A stretch of 64,000 nt of DNA from an uncultured Muribaculaceae bacterium (GTDB taxonomy: Bacteria; Bacteroidota; Bacteroidia; Bacteroidales; Muribaculaceae), in assembly GCA_948788915.1 (NCBI GenBank), contig CAQFOZ010000002.1:19076-83075 (forward strand), in the 5' to 3' direction. Under the pieces are notes generated by a model. It saw only the letters and a list, made by a program, of their open reading frames with translations, did no database searches and had not been told where the DNA came from. Each line of letters starts with the position of its first letter. Position 1 is the stretch's first letter. A program made the position numbers and the translations under genes. Below, piece by piece: positions 1 to 9,146 of this stretch.

Positions 1-520
1 CAGAGGTCTCATCATAATTCAGATAATTGAAAATTGCCTCTTCCTGAACTTTGTCTCTGTTTAAAATGGGATTATCTTCGTCATATTCCCCGCTACCTGT
101 AGACATGTTGAGTTCTCCGCTATTAAGCGTCGTTATCATCATAAGCAGCCCCAGCACAAAGAAAAGCACACAGACAGTAGAAAGCAGCTTGTCAATCCCA
201 AGCATAACGACAGGCGGCTTTTCTTCTGCGGTGTGACCGTTTTCTAAGCCGGATTTTGAATATCTCGCCAACAGCGCGCAAATGGACAGAAAACTCCATG
301 CGAGCCATAACCCGCCGAGCGTGTAGAATGTGGCAAATCCGACTTCCGGGCCAAGAAGTCCCACTTGCCCGAGGAGAACACCGGTTATGCCAAGTGTCGC
401 CACGCCCCATGCCATAAAAGTACGCAAAACATCGCGTCGACTCTCCTTACCGTTAAAATTCTTAAAATCGCGGAAAAACGGCGATATGAAATACCTTTCG
501 TAAAATCCTCTATGTATCAT
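1..520 (-). CDS. Membrane protein, partial (runs off window edge)
   Basis: An open frame starts with ATG at 520 (AGGA lies a few bases upstream) and stays open to base 1, so the C-terminus is outside the window. About 173 residues are visible. The N-terminal 35 residues are basic and aromatic; then hydrophobic segments appear near residues 37-52, 60-82 and 105-130, followed by a polar, acidic stretch. I recognise no family. It lies 17 bp downstream of the last GT2 gene of the minus-strand cluster, so it is probably co-transcribed with it and may serve the same glycan pathway; that is inference from position only. Base composition is like that of its neighbours. Confidence 0.6.
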   Translation of the reverse strand, partial: MIHRGFYERYFISPFFRDFKNFNGKESRRDVLRTFMAWGVATLGITGVLLGQVGLLGPEVGFATFYTLGGLWLAWSFLSICALLARYSKSGLENGHTAEEKPPVVMLGIDKLLSTVCVLFFVLGLLMMITTLNSGELNMSTGSGEYDEDNPILNRDKVQEEAIFNYLNYDETS

Positions 521-537
521 AAGTCCTTAGTTTCAAG

Positions 538-1335
538 TTATACGGAATATTGATCGAGACCATGTTCACACCTGATCAACGACTTGTCGCGATGACTGTA
601 AGCCATGGCATGATTGGCAGAACTTCTGTCCATCGGTGCTTCCCGATGCCACAAATGATATGCCAATGCGCAGAATTTGAGATAACGTTTTCCTACACCC
701 GCATTTCTTAGACGGAAAGAGATATCAAGATCTTCACCCCCCCAACCGCTGAAATCCTCGTCATAACCGTTTACTGCAACAAGATCCTTTTTATAGAAAG
801 ACATGTTGCATCCCAGAACATTGTCTCGGTTTTTACGATATCTTGGTGCAAGATACACAGCAAGATTGGAGAAGCGCAATGCATTGGGACGCTTGGCCTC
901 TATGCCGGAAGACAAAAAGTGTATCCACGGAATCTTCCCCGACTCACATATCTGTTTCGAGCGGCAACTGTCGAGTTGCACACGTCCTCCCTTCAGGAAA
1001 TGGCCGGGACGGGCATTTCGCAAATGATCGGCAACAAACATCGGATGCAGGAAGATATCTCCGTCTATCTGGATAATATAATCCCCTACAGCAGCAGCAA
1101 TACATTTATTCCGGATCATGGCCAGCCTGAAACCCAAATCGGGCTGCCATATATATTTGAGAGTAACGGGAAAATCTTTCTGGAACCTCTCGACAACCAT
1201 GCGGGTTTCTTCTGTTGATCCGTCGTCCCCCACAATTACCTCATCAGGATAAACCGCGAGATTGCGGACACTTTCAAGACAAACCGCCAATGCGTCCGGA
1301 CGATTATAGGTAGATATTATCAAAGAGCATGTCAT
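538..1335 (-). CDS. GT2 family glycosyltransferase with C-terminal galactosyltransferase-like motif
   Basis: 265 residues. The N-terminus carries the GT-A nucleotide-binding strand (SLIISTYNRP) and the VGDDGS loop; the metal-binding DxD equivalent is IDGD near residue 95. Around residue 200 the GWGGEDLDISFRL block matches the C-terminal domain seen in galactosyltransferase-like GT2 enzymes. No membrane segment is evident, so it is likely cytosolic or peripheral. It transfers a sugar from a nucleotide donor; donor and acceptor cannot be read from sequence. It is the fourth gene of a tightly spaced minus-strand set beginning with the GT90 gene, 23 bp after its upstream GT2 neighbour, and is likely part of a polysaccharide or lipooligosaccharide core pathway. 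Confidence 0.85.
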   Translation of the reverse strand: MTCSLIISTYNRPDALAVCLESVRNLAVYPDEVIVGDDGSTEETRMVVERFQKDFPVTLKYIWQPDLGFRLAMIRNKCIAAAVGDYIIQIDGDIFLHPMFVADHLRNARPGHFLKGGRVQLDSCRSKQICESGKIPWIHFLSSGIEAKRPNALRFSNLAVYLAPRYRKNRDNVLGCNMSFYKKDLVAVNGYDEDFSGWGGEDLDISFRLRNAGVGKRYLKFCALAYHLWHREAPMDRSSANHAMAYSHRDKSLIRCEHGLDQYSV

Positions 1336-1358
1336 ATCTTGTCAGTAATGAAGCTGTT

Positions 1359-2213
1359 TTAATTTATTTTCGAGGAATCTTGAGAGTTTATCAGTCCTGT
1401 TTCCACATAAGTGATACGGTTTTCCTTTGCCTTCCGCAACAATTCCGCATTTTCGGGCCAGTTCCAGTCAAGACGATCGTGGCAACGATGCAGCATTAGC
1501 GCATAATGGGACGCTTTTACATGGTGAATTCCGGCATTTTCAAGACGAACATCCAAATCGCAATCCTCCCCTGTTCCGGCATGCACATAGCGCTCATCAA
1601 ATCCGTTTACTTTCTCAAAATCATCACGATATAAGCCAAAATTGGCACCAAGTATCCCCTGAGTCTTTATTCCGATTGGTTTTCCGCATAACCAGGGAAA
1701 TCTCCATGTACGACGCAGTTGTGCGCATGTCTGCGAAAATTTATTTCTGAACATCCCTGACAGCATTAACCTGCGCGCCTGCGAGAAATAATTCTTCGGC
1801 AATCTTTCAAGGCTTTCAAGCCATCCGCTCACCTCCTTCGATGTTTCTACACGTCGTCCGCCTGTCACTATTCCATGACGGGCCAGTCTGACATGATCTT
1901 CCACAAACCGGGGATGCGGTATGCAGTCGCCGTCTATGAATATCAGATACTCGCCTGACGAACGTCTCACTGCTGAATTGAGAGCCTTGTTCTTACGCCA
2001 TCCTTCATCTGCATGCCATGAATGTATAATATGTATCTCCGGATGAGATTCGATATAATCGCGCAAAGCATCGATATTGTCCTTAGAGGAACCGTCATCG
2101 GCAACTATAACTTCAAAATCAGTGAAAGTCTGTTGCCGAAGGGCATCCAAAATCAGACGCAACCACTCGAAATGGTTATAAACAGATATAATTACTGTCG
2201 CACTTTTTTTCAT
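1359..2213 (-). CDS. GT2 family glycosyltransferase
   Basis: I place the start at the internal ATG at 2213 (MKKSATVIISVYN), 7 bp after the stop of the upstream gene; the longer frame adds 12 residues that lie over that stop and do not look like a GT2 start. About 284 residues. The GT-A fold shows VIISVYN, VADDGSS, and a DGD metal site (FIDGDCIPHP) near residue 100. A GTGEDCDLDVRL block near residue 220 parallels the GWGGEDLD block of the next gene, so these two enzymes belong to the same GT2 subgroup and may have arisen by duplication. Probably acts in the cytoplasm in surface glycan assembly. Confidence 0.82.
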   Translation of the reverse strand: MKKSATVIISVYNHFEWLRLILDALRQQTFTDFEVIVADDGSSKDNIDALRDYIESHPEIHIIHSWHADEGWRKNKALNSAVRRSSGEYLIFIDGDCIPHPRFVEDHVRLARHGIVTGGRRVETSKEVSGWLESLERLPKNYFSQARRLMLSGMFRNKFSQTCAQLRRTWRFPWLCGKPIGIKTQGILGANFGLYRDDFEKVNGFDERYVHAGTGEDCDLDVRLENAGIHHVKASHYALMLHRCHDRLDWNWPENAELLRKAKENRITYVETGLINSQDSSKIN

Positions 2214-2220
2214 CTTTATT

Positions 2221-3045
2221 TCATTGCAATGCCGTATATTCCTTGACAACTCTTTCTCCCCATTTATCCTCTATCGTACGTATATTGGCAATATCAGCAT
2301 ATTGCGGATAGCTGCACTTTGAGGTCAGTCTACTGAAATGGTGATGATAAATGCCTCCTACCACCGACAGCGGACGTACATCCCCAGATTCTTTGGAACG
2401 CTGTAAAGAGCGCATATACAAATCAAAATCCGCACCTTGCTGTGTTTCGTCCCACCTTCCAATAAGATCAATGCCTTTCCGGGTCATTACCACCGCGCTA
2501 CCTGCAAATCCGGGTTTGAGACTTAGGCCATCCCTGTCCCAAAGATTATCACAGAATCTTTGAAAATTACCGTATGTGAGTTTCATCATAAGCTTTAAGG
2601 TCCATTCCTTTGCCTTGAATATAGAAATCAGCGGATATTTCACTCTCTTGAACCGTCGGTTTATCTTTTTGGCTTCATTCAGATCAAGCATGTTGTCGTT
2701 GGATGACAAAGTAACCGCCTCATAACCGTCCTTCCCAAGAATCTCAAGCAACCTCATATCCCAACTGTCCGACAACATTATATCGTTATTGAAAAATGCC
2801 AGCACATCTCCTCTGGCAGCATCGATACCCTGATTCTGACAATGTGGATAAGAATAATTGGCATCGTTACGTATAACCCTGACATTCTCTCCCGCCTGCT
2901 CAAAAAATTCAAGAGAGCCGTCTGTCGAACCATTATCAATTATTATAAGCTCCCATTCCGAACGGGTGCTCTTGCGAATCGATTCCAGATAAAGCCTGTT
3001 CATAGGCAACTGATTATATATGGCCGTGATTATCGATATCATCAT
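2221..3045 (-). CDS. GT2 family glycosyltransferase (rhamnosyltransferase-like layout)
   Basis: 274 residues. The start ATG overlaps the end of the GT90 gene by 4 bp, the signature of translational coupling. The N-terminus carries SIITAIYNQ, then IIDNGSTDGS, and NND (FFNNDIML) near residue 90 replaces the classical DxD. This NND pattern and the closing GFAGSAVVMTRK block resemble GT2 enzymes that transfer one sugar to a growing glycan. No signal peptide or membrane helix is visible. Substrate unknown. It is followed 7 bp later by a second GT2. Confidence 0.82.
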   Translation of the reverse strand: MMISIITAIYNQLPMNRLYLESIRKSTRSEWELIIIDNGSTDGSLEFFEQAGENVRVIRNDANYSYPHCQNQGIDAARGDVLAFFNNDIMLSDSWDMRLLEILGKDGYEAVTLSSNDNMLDLNEAKKINRRFKRVKYPLISIFKAKEWTLKLMMKLTYGNFQRFCDNLWDRDGLSLKPGFAGSAVVMTRKGIDLIGRWDETQQGADFDLYMRSLQRSKESGDVRPLSVVGGIYHHHFSRLTSKCSYPQYADIANIRTIEDKWGERVVKEYTALQ

Positions 3046-4010
3046 TTACGGTGTTTCAGATATTTTTCAACTGTAAGGATTGATATTATCTTCTCCCTTC
3101 TTTTATCTTTAAACTGTTCAATGAATTTCTTCGATTCCTCCGCTATTTTTTTAGCCTCATCCTGATGAGACGCATAATATTTTATCTTATCTCCGACATC
3201 GGAGAAATCGGATTTAATTTCAATATAATGCACTCCCGGAATAAGTCTTGAATGCATCAGCCATCCCTCAACAGTGGGTCTGGGCATGACAGGCACACAC
3301 CCCGAAGCCATAATCCATTGCAAAGAGGAAGCCATATCATAACCCTCAAGTGCCAAGATAAACTGATAGCTGAAATGTTCCGGAATCGTCACAAATCGGC
3401 TATGCCACTTCGACGGGAAACGATTATTGGTGTCTCCCAGATCAAACAGTTCATTATCTGACCATTGCTCAAAAAATCTTATTCTATCGGGTTTATCATA
3501 TATATCTCCCCTGAAAAACAACTTGGGTATTTTCTTCTCAAAAGGTATGTTATCGTGAGGGTTGAGCCAATGACGAATCGAATCAAGGTTGAGAACTACC
3601 GCATTCTCTTCCCCTTCTCCGTTTAGCCTTCTGCATTTTATAATTGACGGGAACTCTGGATTCACTCTAATGTCTCCGTCAATAAATCCGACTTTTGCAC
3701 TGCCCGGGAAATAACGTAATGCGCTCTGTGCATCAAAGGCATATCGACTCTGAAAATTATGGCGATTCACATCTTTTACAGACACACTCCTGTCGTCAAC
3801 CGAATACAGTCTGTCAAGACGGCAATAAAGATTAACTCTGTCTCTTATATAATCCGCGTCTGCGCGCTGTTCCCAGCCTTTAAGCAACTTTCCCCTTTTA
3901 TGAATCCAATATGTGCGTGGCAACAGGTTTGCGAACCAGTTGCTGATATAAAAAAGCAACGGGATCCTTTTACCCGCCAATATGTATTTCTTATAATAGT
4001 TCATGGACAT
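3042..4010 (-). CDS. GT90 (CAP10-like) glycosyltransferase
   Basis: About 322 residues. The C-terminal half has the CAP10/LpsA features: FRGDIYDKPDRIRFFEQ, then a QWIMASGCVPVMPRP block where the protein binds donor sugar, and a long basic C-terminal helix. GT90 members include LPS glucosyl/galactosyltransferases (LpsA) and xylosyltransferases. The start is set by the promoter: a minus-strand -7 box TAAATTTG occupies 4023-4016, so the upstream GTG at 4016 cannot be used and the first usable ATG is 4010 (alternative 4004). It is the promoter-proximal gene of the minus-strand glycan cluster and overlaps the next GT2 by 4 bp. Confidence 0.8.
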   Translation of the reverse strand: MSMNYYKKYILAGKRIPLLFYISNWFANLLPRTYWIHKRGKLLKGWEQRADADYIRDRVNLYCRLDRLYSVDDRSVSVKDVNRHNFQSRYAFDAQSALRYFPGSAKVGFIDGDIRVNPEFPSIIKCRRLNGEGEENAVVLNLDSIRHWLNPHDNIPFEKKIPKLFFRGDIYDKPDRIRFFEQWSDNELFDLGDTNNRFPSKWHSRFVTIPEHFSYQFILALEGYDMASSLQWIMASGCVPVMPRPTVEGWLMHSRLIPGVHYIEIKSDFSDVGDKIKYYASHQDEAKKIAEESKKFIEQFKDKRREKIISILTVEKYLKHRK

Positions 4011-4015
4011 CAACA

Positions 4016-4023
4016 CAAATTTA
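4016..4023 (-). promoter_or_regulatory. -7 promoter box for the GT90 cluster
   Basis: On the minus strand the bases read TAAATTTG, a perfect match to the Bacteroidetes -7 consensus TAnnTTTG. The last base is only 5 nt before the ATG at 4010, so the transcript would start at or next to the start codon (or have a leader of about 6 nt if ATG 4004 is used). Confidence 0.6.
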
Positions 4024-4055
4024 ACTCAAAATTTAGAAAATCGGAAGTTTATGAG

Positions 4056-4063
4056 TAATTTTG
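4056..4063 (+). promoter_or_regulatory. -7 promoter box for the cyclase-tyrS unit
   Basis: TAATTTTG matches the TAnnTTTG consensus. The gene starts at ATG 4068, five bases after the box, which places the predicted +1 on the A of the start codon. It is divergent from the GT90 promoter; the two boxes are about 33 bp apart. Confidence 0.6.
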
Positions 4064-4067
4064 TGTC

Positions 4068-5039
4068 ATGCGACTTCATTCAATATTGTTGATTTTAACC
4101 TTATGCCTTGCATCCTGCGGGGCAAAAAGCCGAAATAATACCGATGGAACCGGTATGTCAGACATTCCGGCATCGGAATCATCATCGAATATACCTTCGT
4201 TTGATGCAGACTCCGCATACTGCTATCTCGCCATGCAGGTGAAAGCCGGACCAAGAGTGCCGAATACAGAGGCTCACAAAAAAATCGGGAATTACCTCAG
4301 TGCTGAATTGAAACGGCATGGTGCAAATGTAATAGAACAGGCTGCCGATTTAAAAGCGTTTGACGGCACTATGCTTTCGGCAAGAAACATTTTCGGGGAG
4401 TTTAATCCCGATATGGATGACAGACTTTTGCTTGTAGCGCATTATGATTGCAGACCTTGGGCTGATCAGGATCCGGATCCGGAGAAACACAGACAGCCGG
4501 TTGAAGGTGCAAATGACGGGGCGAGCGGCACTGCGCTTCTTCTCGAAATCGCCCGGCAACTGTCTTTACAGAATCCTCAAAAGGGTATTGACATTCTCTT
4601 TGTCGACGCAGAAGACTGGGGGGAGGAAAATAACGATGATTCCTGGGCCATGGGAGCAAGATATTTCATAAACAATCCTATAAAACCGGGATATCTGCCA
4701 TCACGGGTAATTGTAGCCGACATGGTTGGCGGAAAGAATGCAAAATTCCCGATAGAATACTTCTCACAACAGAATTCACCCGATTTGACCGCTAAAATTT
4801 GGAATTGTGCTGTCAGTGCAGGATATGGCGATTATTTCCCTAAACGCATGGGAGGGGCCATTACTGATGACCATGTGGAATTTATCAAAGCCGGTATTCC
4901 GGCAATCGACATAATAGAATATCACGAAGATTCCGGATTCGACCCCGACTGGCACACAAGCCACGATACTCTTGAAAATATAGACAAAGCTACACTCAAG
5001 GCAGTAGGATCGACTTTGTTGCGATATATATACGAATAA
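4068..5039 (+). CDS. M28-family glutaminyl-peptide cyclotransferase-like lipoprotein
   Basis: 323 residues. A lipoprotein signal peptide ends in LASC with the lipidated Cys at residue 17, so the mature protein is anchored in an outer or inner membrane facing the periplasm. The catalytic domain has the zinc-site pattern of M28 enzymes of the glutaminyl cyclase subgroup: AHYDCRPWADQD, EGANDGASG, DAEDWGE, and a late DDHVEF histidine. Such type II glutaminyl cyclases are common in Bacteroidetes and convert N-terminal Gln, exposed after signal peptidase cleavage, to pyroglutamate; an aminopeptidase role is the alternative. The start is fixed by the signal peptide although the promoter box is only 5 bp upstream. 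tyrS follows 17 bp later. Confidence 0.8.
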   Translation: MRLHSILLILTLCLASCGAKSRNNTDGTGMSDIPASESSSNIPSFDADSAYCYLAMQVKAGPRVPNTEAHKKIGNYLSAELKRHGANVIEQAADLKAFDGTMLSARNIFGEFNPDMDDRLLLVAHYDCRPWADQDPDPEKHRQPVEGANDGASGTALLLEIARQLSLQNPQKGIDILFVDAEDWGEENNDDSWAMGARYFINNPIKPGYLPSRVIVADMVGGKNAKFPIEYFSQQNSPDLTAKIWNCAVSAGYGDYFPKRMGGAITDDHVEFIKAGIPAIDIIEYHEDSGFDPDWHTSHDTLENIDKATLKAVGSTLLRYIYE

Positions 5040-5056
5040 TAAAAAGACTTTTAAAT

Positions 5057-6349
5057 ATGAATTTCATTGAAGAATTGACATGGCGCGGCATGATCCACAC
5101 GATGATGCCCGGTACGGAGGAACAACTCGCAAAAGAGATGACTACCGCTTATTTGGGAATTGACCCGACTGCGGATTCTCTACACATAGGACACCTTTGC
5201 GGTGTAATGATGCTGAGACATTTCCAGCGTTGCGGACATAAACCTCTGGCACTTGTAGGAGGAGCGACAGGAATGATCGGTGATCCTTCCGGCAAATCGG
5301 CAGAACGTAATCTTCTGGATGAGGCGACCTTGCGTCATAATCAGGAGTCGATAAAGGCCCAGTTGTCAAAATTTCTTGACTTCGATTCAGATGCACCCAA
5401 CCGTGCGGAGATGGTGAACAATTACGACTGGACAAAGGATGTGACTTTCCTCGATTTTGCACGAGAAATAGGCAAGCACATCACTGTCAATTACATGATG
5501 ACCAAAGACAGTGTTCAGAAACGTTTGAATGGTGAGGCACGCGACGGTCTGAGTTTCACTGAGTTTACATATCAGCTCCTTCAGGGATTTGATTTTCTTC
5601 ACCTTTACGAGACCAAGGGTTGCAAATTGCAGCTTGGAGGCTCCGATCAATGGGGGAATATCACTACTGGTTCTGAACTGATACGCCGCAAGCTCGGAGG
5701 AGAGGTTTTCGCCCTGACTTGTCCGCTTATCACAAAAGCTGACGGAGGCAAATTCGGCAAGACTGAAAGCGGGAATGTTTGGCTTGACCCCAGATATACA
5801 TCCCCGTATAAATTCTATCAGTTCTGGCTGAATGTATCGGATGCCGACGCAGAAAAATACCTTAAGATTTTCACTTTCCTTAGCAAAGAGGAGATAGAGG
5901 ATCTGGTTAAAGAACATGCCGAAAATCCTGGCGCGCGTCCGTTACAGAAGCGCCTTGCCAAAGAGGTGACTGTAATGGTTCACAGTGAAAAGGATTATCA
6001 GGCGGCAGTAGAGGCTTCACAGATTCTTTTCAGCAACTCAGCGGGAGAAGCCCTGAAAGCACTTGACGAACAGACATTGCTCGATATCTTTGATGGCGTA
6101 CCGCGGTTCTCTTTACCAAAAGCAGAGCTGGAAGCAGGTGTTCCGCTTCTCGACCTGCTTGCTGTCAGGACACAGGTGTTCCCGTCAAAAGGGGAGGCGC
6201 GCAAAATGGTACAAGGAGGCGGTGTAAGCATCAATAAAGAGAAGCTTACTGACCCGGCCGCTGTTATTGATGCAAATTCTCTTCTCGGTGGCAAATACAT
6301 CCATGTTCAGCGCGGCAAAAAGAATCACTTCTTACTCGTAGCGGAATAA
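5057..6349 (+). CDS. tyrS: Tyrosyl-tRNA synthetase
   Basis: 430 residues, the normal bacterial TyrS length. The class I signature HIGH is present (LHIGHLCG, about residue 42), the tyrosine-binding core follows (YQLLQGFDFLHLY, GGSDQWGNIT), and the KMSKS equivalent is KFGKT near residue 235. The last 80 residues form the S4 tRNA-binding domain. It charges tRNA-Tyr in the cytoplasm. The gene lies 17 bp after the cyclase lipoprotein gene, and its stop overlaps the next start (TAATG), so the three genes are probably one transcript. Confidence 0.97.
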   Translation: MNFIEELTWRGMIHTMMPGTEEQLAKEMTTAYLGIDPTADSLHIGHLCGVMMLRHFQRCGHKPLALVGGATGMIGDPSGKSAERNLLDEATLRHNQESIKAQLSKFLDFDSDAPNRAEMVNNYDWTKDVTFLDFAREIGKHITVNYMMTKDSVQKRLNGEARDGLSFTEFTYQLLQGFDFLHLYETKGCKLQLGGSDQWGNITTGSELIRRKLGGEVFALTCPLITKADGGKFGKTESGNVWLDPRYTSPYKFYQFWLNVSDADAEKYLKIFTFLSKEEIEDLVKEHAENPGARPLQKRLAKEVTVMVHSEKDYQAAVEASQILFSNSAGEALKALDEQTLLDIFDGVPRFSLPKAELEAGVPLLDLLAVRTQVFPSKGEARKMVQGGGVSINKEKLTDPAAVIDANSLLGGKYIHVQRGKKNHFLLVAE

Positions 6350-7167
6350 TGGACAACAAACCTCTGGTATCTGTATTGATGCCGGCATATAATCAGGCCG
6401 AATACATTAAAGATGCCCTTGATTCACTTCTGAATCAGACATACCGGAATTGGGAAGTGGCCGTTGTAGATGACGGCTCTCCCGACAATGTGGCTGAAAT
6501 TGTGAAACCTTATGCGGAAAAAGACTCCCGCATAAGGTTTTATCATACAAAAAACGGAGGAGTCTCTTGCGCCCGTAATTTTGCTGCTTCCGTAACATCG
6601 GGTGAATATATCATACCGCTTGATGCCGACGACATATTCAAACCTGATTACATCGAGAAATGCATAACGGCATTCCAAAAAAATCCGGAACTGGATGTGG
6701 TGTATTGCCAATGGAAAATGTTTGGAGCAGTTCATAAAACTCCAGAACTTGAATACAAAGGGTACCGTGATTTGCTGATATACAATTCTATTTTCTGCTC
6801 CGCTATGTATCGTCGAAGCGACTTCAACAGAATCGGAGGCTACGACACAGAGATTCCTTATGGCTTTGAGGATTGGGAATTCTGGATAAGACTGATCTGT
6901 GATAATTCAAAAGTATATCAGATTCCGAAGCAACTTTTCCTATACAGAATCAAATCCTCTTCCAGATCCACTGGCTCTAAAGAGGAAGACAAGCAAGCGA
7001 CTACTCACAAATATATTTTCAGGAAACATATGGATTTATATATGCAACAGTTCCCAGATTATATCTCAGTTCTCCAACAAAACGCATATTTCCGCCACAG
7101 AAACGAGAAGTGGAAGCGTCGCTCTCTGGTCAGCAGGTTATGGTATGCTATAAAAGGTACTATATAA
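6349..7167 (+). CDS. GT2 family glycosyltransferase
   Basis: 272 residues. The ATG shares one base with the tyrS stop codon, so translation is likely coupled. It has SVLMPAYNQ, VVDDGSPD, and DADD (IIPLDADDIF) near residue 92 as metal site, then GFEDWEFWIRL around residue 180, typical of bacterial GT2 enzymes of surface glycan synthesis. No membrane helix. The C-terminus is basic and may lie on the membrane. Substrate not inferable. A strong terminator follows. Confidence 0.85.
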   Translation: MDNKPLVSVLMPAYNQAEYIKDALDSLLNQTYRNWEVAVVDDGSPDNVAEIVKPYAEKDSRIRFYHTKNGGVSCARNFAASVTSGEYIIPLDADDIFKPDYIEKCITAFQKNPELDVVYCQWKMFGAVHKTPELEYKGYRDLLIYNSIFCSAMYRRSDFNRIGGYDTEIPYGFEDWEFWIRLICDNSKVYQIPKQLFLYRIKSSSRSTGSKEEDKQATTHKYIFRKHMDLYMQQFPDYISVLQQNAYFRHRNEKWKRRSLVSRLWYAIKGTI

Positions 7168-7189
7168 TATTATTCCAAAACTAAAATAA

Positions 7190-7235
7190 TTCAGGCCTCA
7201 TTCCTTTTGTCTCACAAAAAGAAATGAGGCCTGAA
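7190..7235. terminator. Bidirectional intrinsic terminator
   Basis: Perfect 13-bp arms (left 7190-7202, right 7223-7235, built on CAGGCCTCATT) flank a 20-base loop and are followed by a T-rich run on the plus strand; A-rich sequence before the left arm gives a weaker run on the minus strand. It separates the convergent GT2 and sulfatase genes. Confidence 0.85.
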
Positions 7236-7264
7236 TATTTTAATTTTTGTATATGCCGGAAAAA

Positions 7265-8941
7265 TTACTTTTTAAGCACTGCGGCCGGCATCACAACGGG
7301 TTTGCCGGTTTCTCGCACTACTGGCATAGGAGCATCCCACGCCGTCAGAATTCCGCTGAATTCATCCGCCATGGATTTCAACTTCTTGGCATACTTCTTA
7401 TTCCCTGCGAGATTATTGCGTTCCCCTATATCTTCCTTGAGGTTATAAAGTTCAAGGTCTCCTGTAGCCATACGGTAAACGACCTTCCAATCTCCTTTTC
7501 TCATGGAGCTGAGGAAATCGATATCTTCCAGATCATAAGGCTTCCACTTATGAGGATAGTGCATTACGATAGGCCGTTCGGGATCAAGGCCCGTCACGCT
7601 TTCAGGCAGCACCATGTTGGTAGCCTCTTTCTGATTTGTCACCTTGCCTGATGCGACAGCGTCAGCCGCATATTTGGAACCGTCTGTTATCAGTTTCACA
7701 AGACTCTTGCCATCCACCGGTTGCACCACCTTCGGATCTTTCACACCGGCCATCTCAAGGATTGTGGGAAACATATCCTCGCAAGTTACCGGTGTGCTGA
7801 GACGCGTACCGGGCGACACATGTCCTTTCCAGCTGAATGCCAACGGAACACGGATTCCACCTTCATAACACGAGCCTTTCCCTTCACGAAGTGGAAGATT
7901 TTGTGTATGAAGAACTCCACCTTTCTGCTTGTTCTCACTGTTTCCGCCGTTATCAGCCATTAAAATGATGATGGTGTTGTCGGCAACCCCTTTTTTCTCA
8001 AGATAGTCCATTATGTCTCCGAGACTCTTGTCTACGCCCTCCACCATTGAAGCATATTTTGCCTGGCCTTTATCCATTCCGGCATCCAGATATTTCTTGT
8101 AGAATCTCTTGTCTGCCTGAATTGGAGTATGGGTAGCATAATGAGCCATGTACAGATAAAACGGCTCGTTATGCGCTATAGGATAATCCAGCGCCTGAAG
8201 AGCCTCGCGGGTAAGAGCCTCGGTAAGGTGCACTCCGGTGCCATAATACTGTGTCATATTCTGGACTGCAAGCATATTCCATTTCTCAGGAATATTGCCA
8301 TAGTTCTCTTCGCTCTGGTAACTTCTGGGCATTCCTGCCACATTTCCTGCCACATTCACCACAAAGCCCATATTGTGAGGGCTTGCACCCGGTGTGCCTA
8401 TCGATGCCCAGTGTCCTTTGCCGACATGGACTGTAAAATAGCCGGCATCTTTAAGAAGCTGCGGTAGAGGAGTCACATATTGGGAGTATGATATGCCGTC
8501 TACAGGACTCATTCCGTTTATATTCCATTCTGGGCGCGAAAGAGCATCCGTCGGGGATACTACTGTTTTCCCTCCCGCCTCCATCGCAGTCGCACCTCCG
8601 GTAGCGTCAGACGGCGTGTCTTTTGTTACTGATGTCCAGTTGGTAATTTTCGAATGAGCAGCATTCATACCCGAAAGCATCGATGTGCGCGTCGGTGTCG
8701 ACACCGGACACGCATACGCATTGCAAAGAATCGTACCCTGATTGGCAAGACGCTGCATGTTCGGAGTGTTGAACCTGGTATTATGCGGATAAACCTCCTC
8801 CCCGTATGCAACCTGGCTGTCTACCCAGCCGTAATCATCAATCAGGAAAAATACGATGTTAGGTCGTTGTTGCTCCGCGGCAGCCACAGTAAAAGGCACA
8901 AAAAGTGCAGAGCCGGTAATTAGTTTTGCAATTGATTTCAT
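7265..8941 (-). CDS. S1-family sulfatase, serine type, secreted
   Basis: 558 residues with a signal peptide (cleavage near AAA at residues 20-22). The metal-site DD is at 35-36 (FFLIDDYGW). The formylglycine motif is S81-T-P83-T-R85-T, so this is a Ser-type sulfatase, which needs an anaerobic radical SAM enzyme (anSME) for activation; none is in this window. Later conserved features are VGKGHWASIG and MADNGGNSENKQKGG. It hydrolyses sulfate esters, probably from host or dietary glycans, in the periplasm or at the surface. No SusC/SusD pair is adjacent, so it stands outside a classical polysaccharide utilisation locus. The exact S1 subfamily cannot be stated. Confidence 0.92.
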   Translation of the reverse strand: MKSIAKLITGSALFVPFTVAAAEQQRPNIVFFLIDDYGWVDSQVAYGEEVYPHNTRFNTPNMQRLANQGTILCNAYACPVSTPTRTSMLSGMNAAHSKITNWTSVTKDTPSDATGGATAMEAGGKTVVSPTDALSRPEWNINGMSPVDGISYSQYVTPLPQLLKDAGYFTVHVGKGHWASIGTPGASPHNMGFVVNVAGNVAGMPRSYQSEENYGNIPEKWNMLAVQNMTQYYGTGVHLTEALTREALQALDYPIAHNEPFYLYMAHYATHTPIQADKRFYKKYLDAGMDKGQAKYASMVEGVDKSLGDIMDYLEKKGVADNTIIILMADNGGNSENKQKGGVLHTQNLPLREGKGSCYEGGIRVPLAFSWKGHVSPGTRLSTPVTCEDMFPTILEMAGVKDPKVVQPVDGKSLVKLITDGSKYAADAVASGKVTNQKEATNMVLPESVTGLDPERPIVMHYPHKWKPYDLEDIDFLSSMRKGDWKVVYRMATGDLELYNLKEDIGERNNLAGNKKYAKKLKSMADEFSGILTAWDAPMPVVRETGKPVVMPAAVLKK

Positions 8942-9146
8942 TGGCGATATTAAAATTCAATGTTAGGAGAACTTGGGCAACATCTTACCCTAATCTGTTT
9001 TTACACACTAAATTACTAATAAATTACCAATATCCGAATTAAAAAACAGCTTAAATTTCAAAACTATTCTTTAACATTTTCCGTTTTATAAATAGAAGTG
9101 ATTTAAACTCATTTTAACATTCGACAAATCATCAAACAATAAAAAA

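Noticed and set aside
538..4010. Complete O-antigen or capsule locus at the left end
   Set aside because: Only transferases and one membrane protein are visible; no flippase, polymerase or sugar-nucleotide genes.
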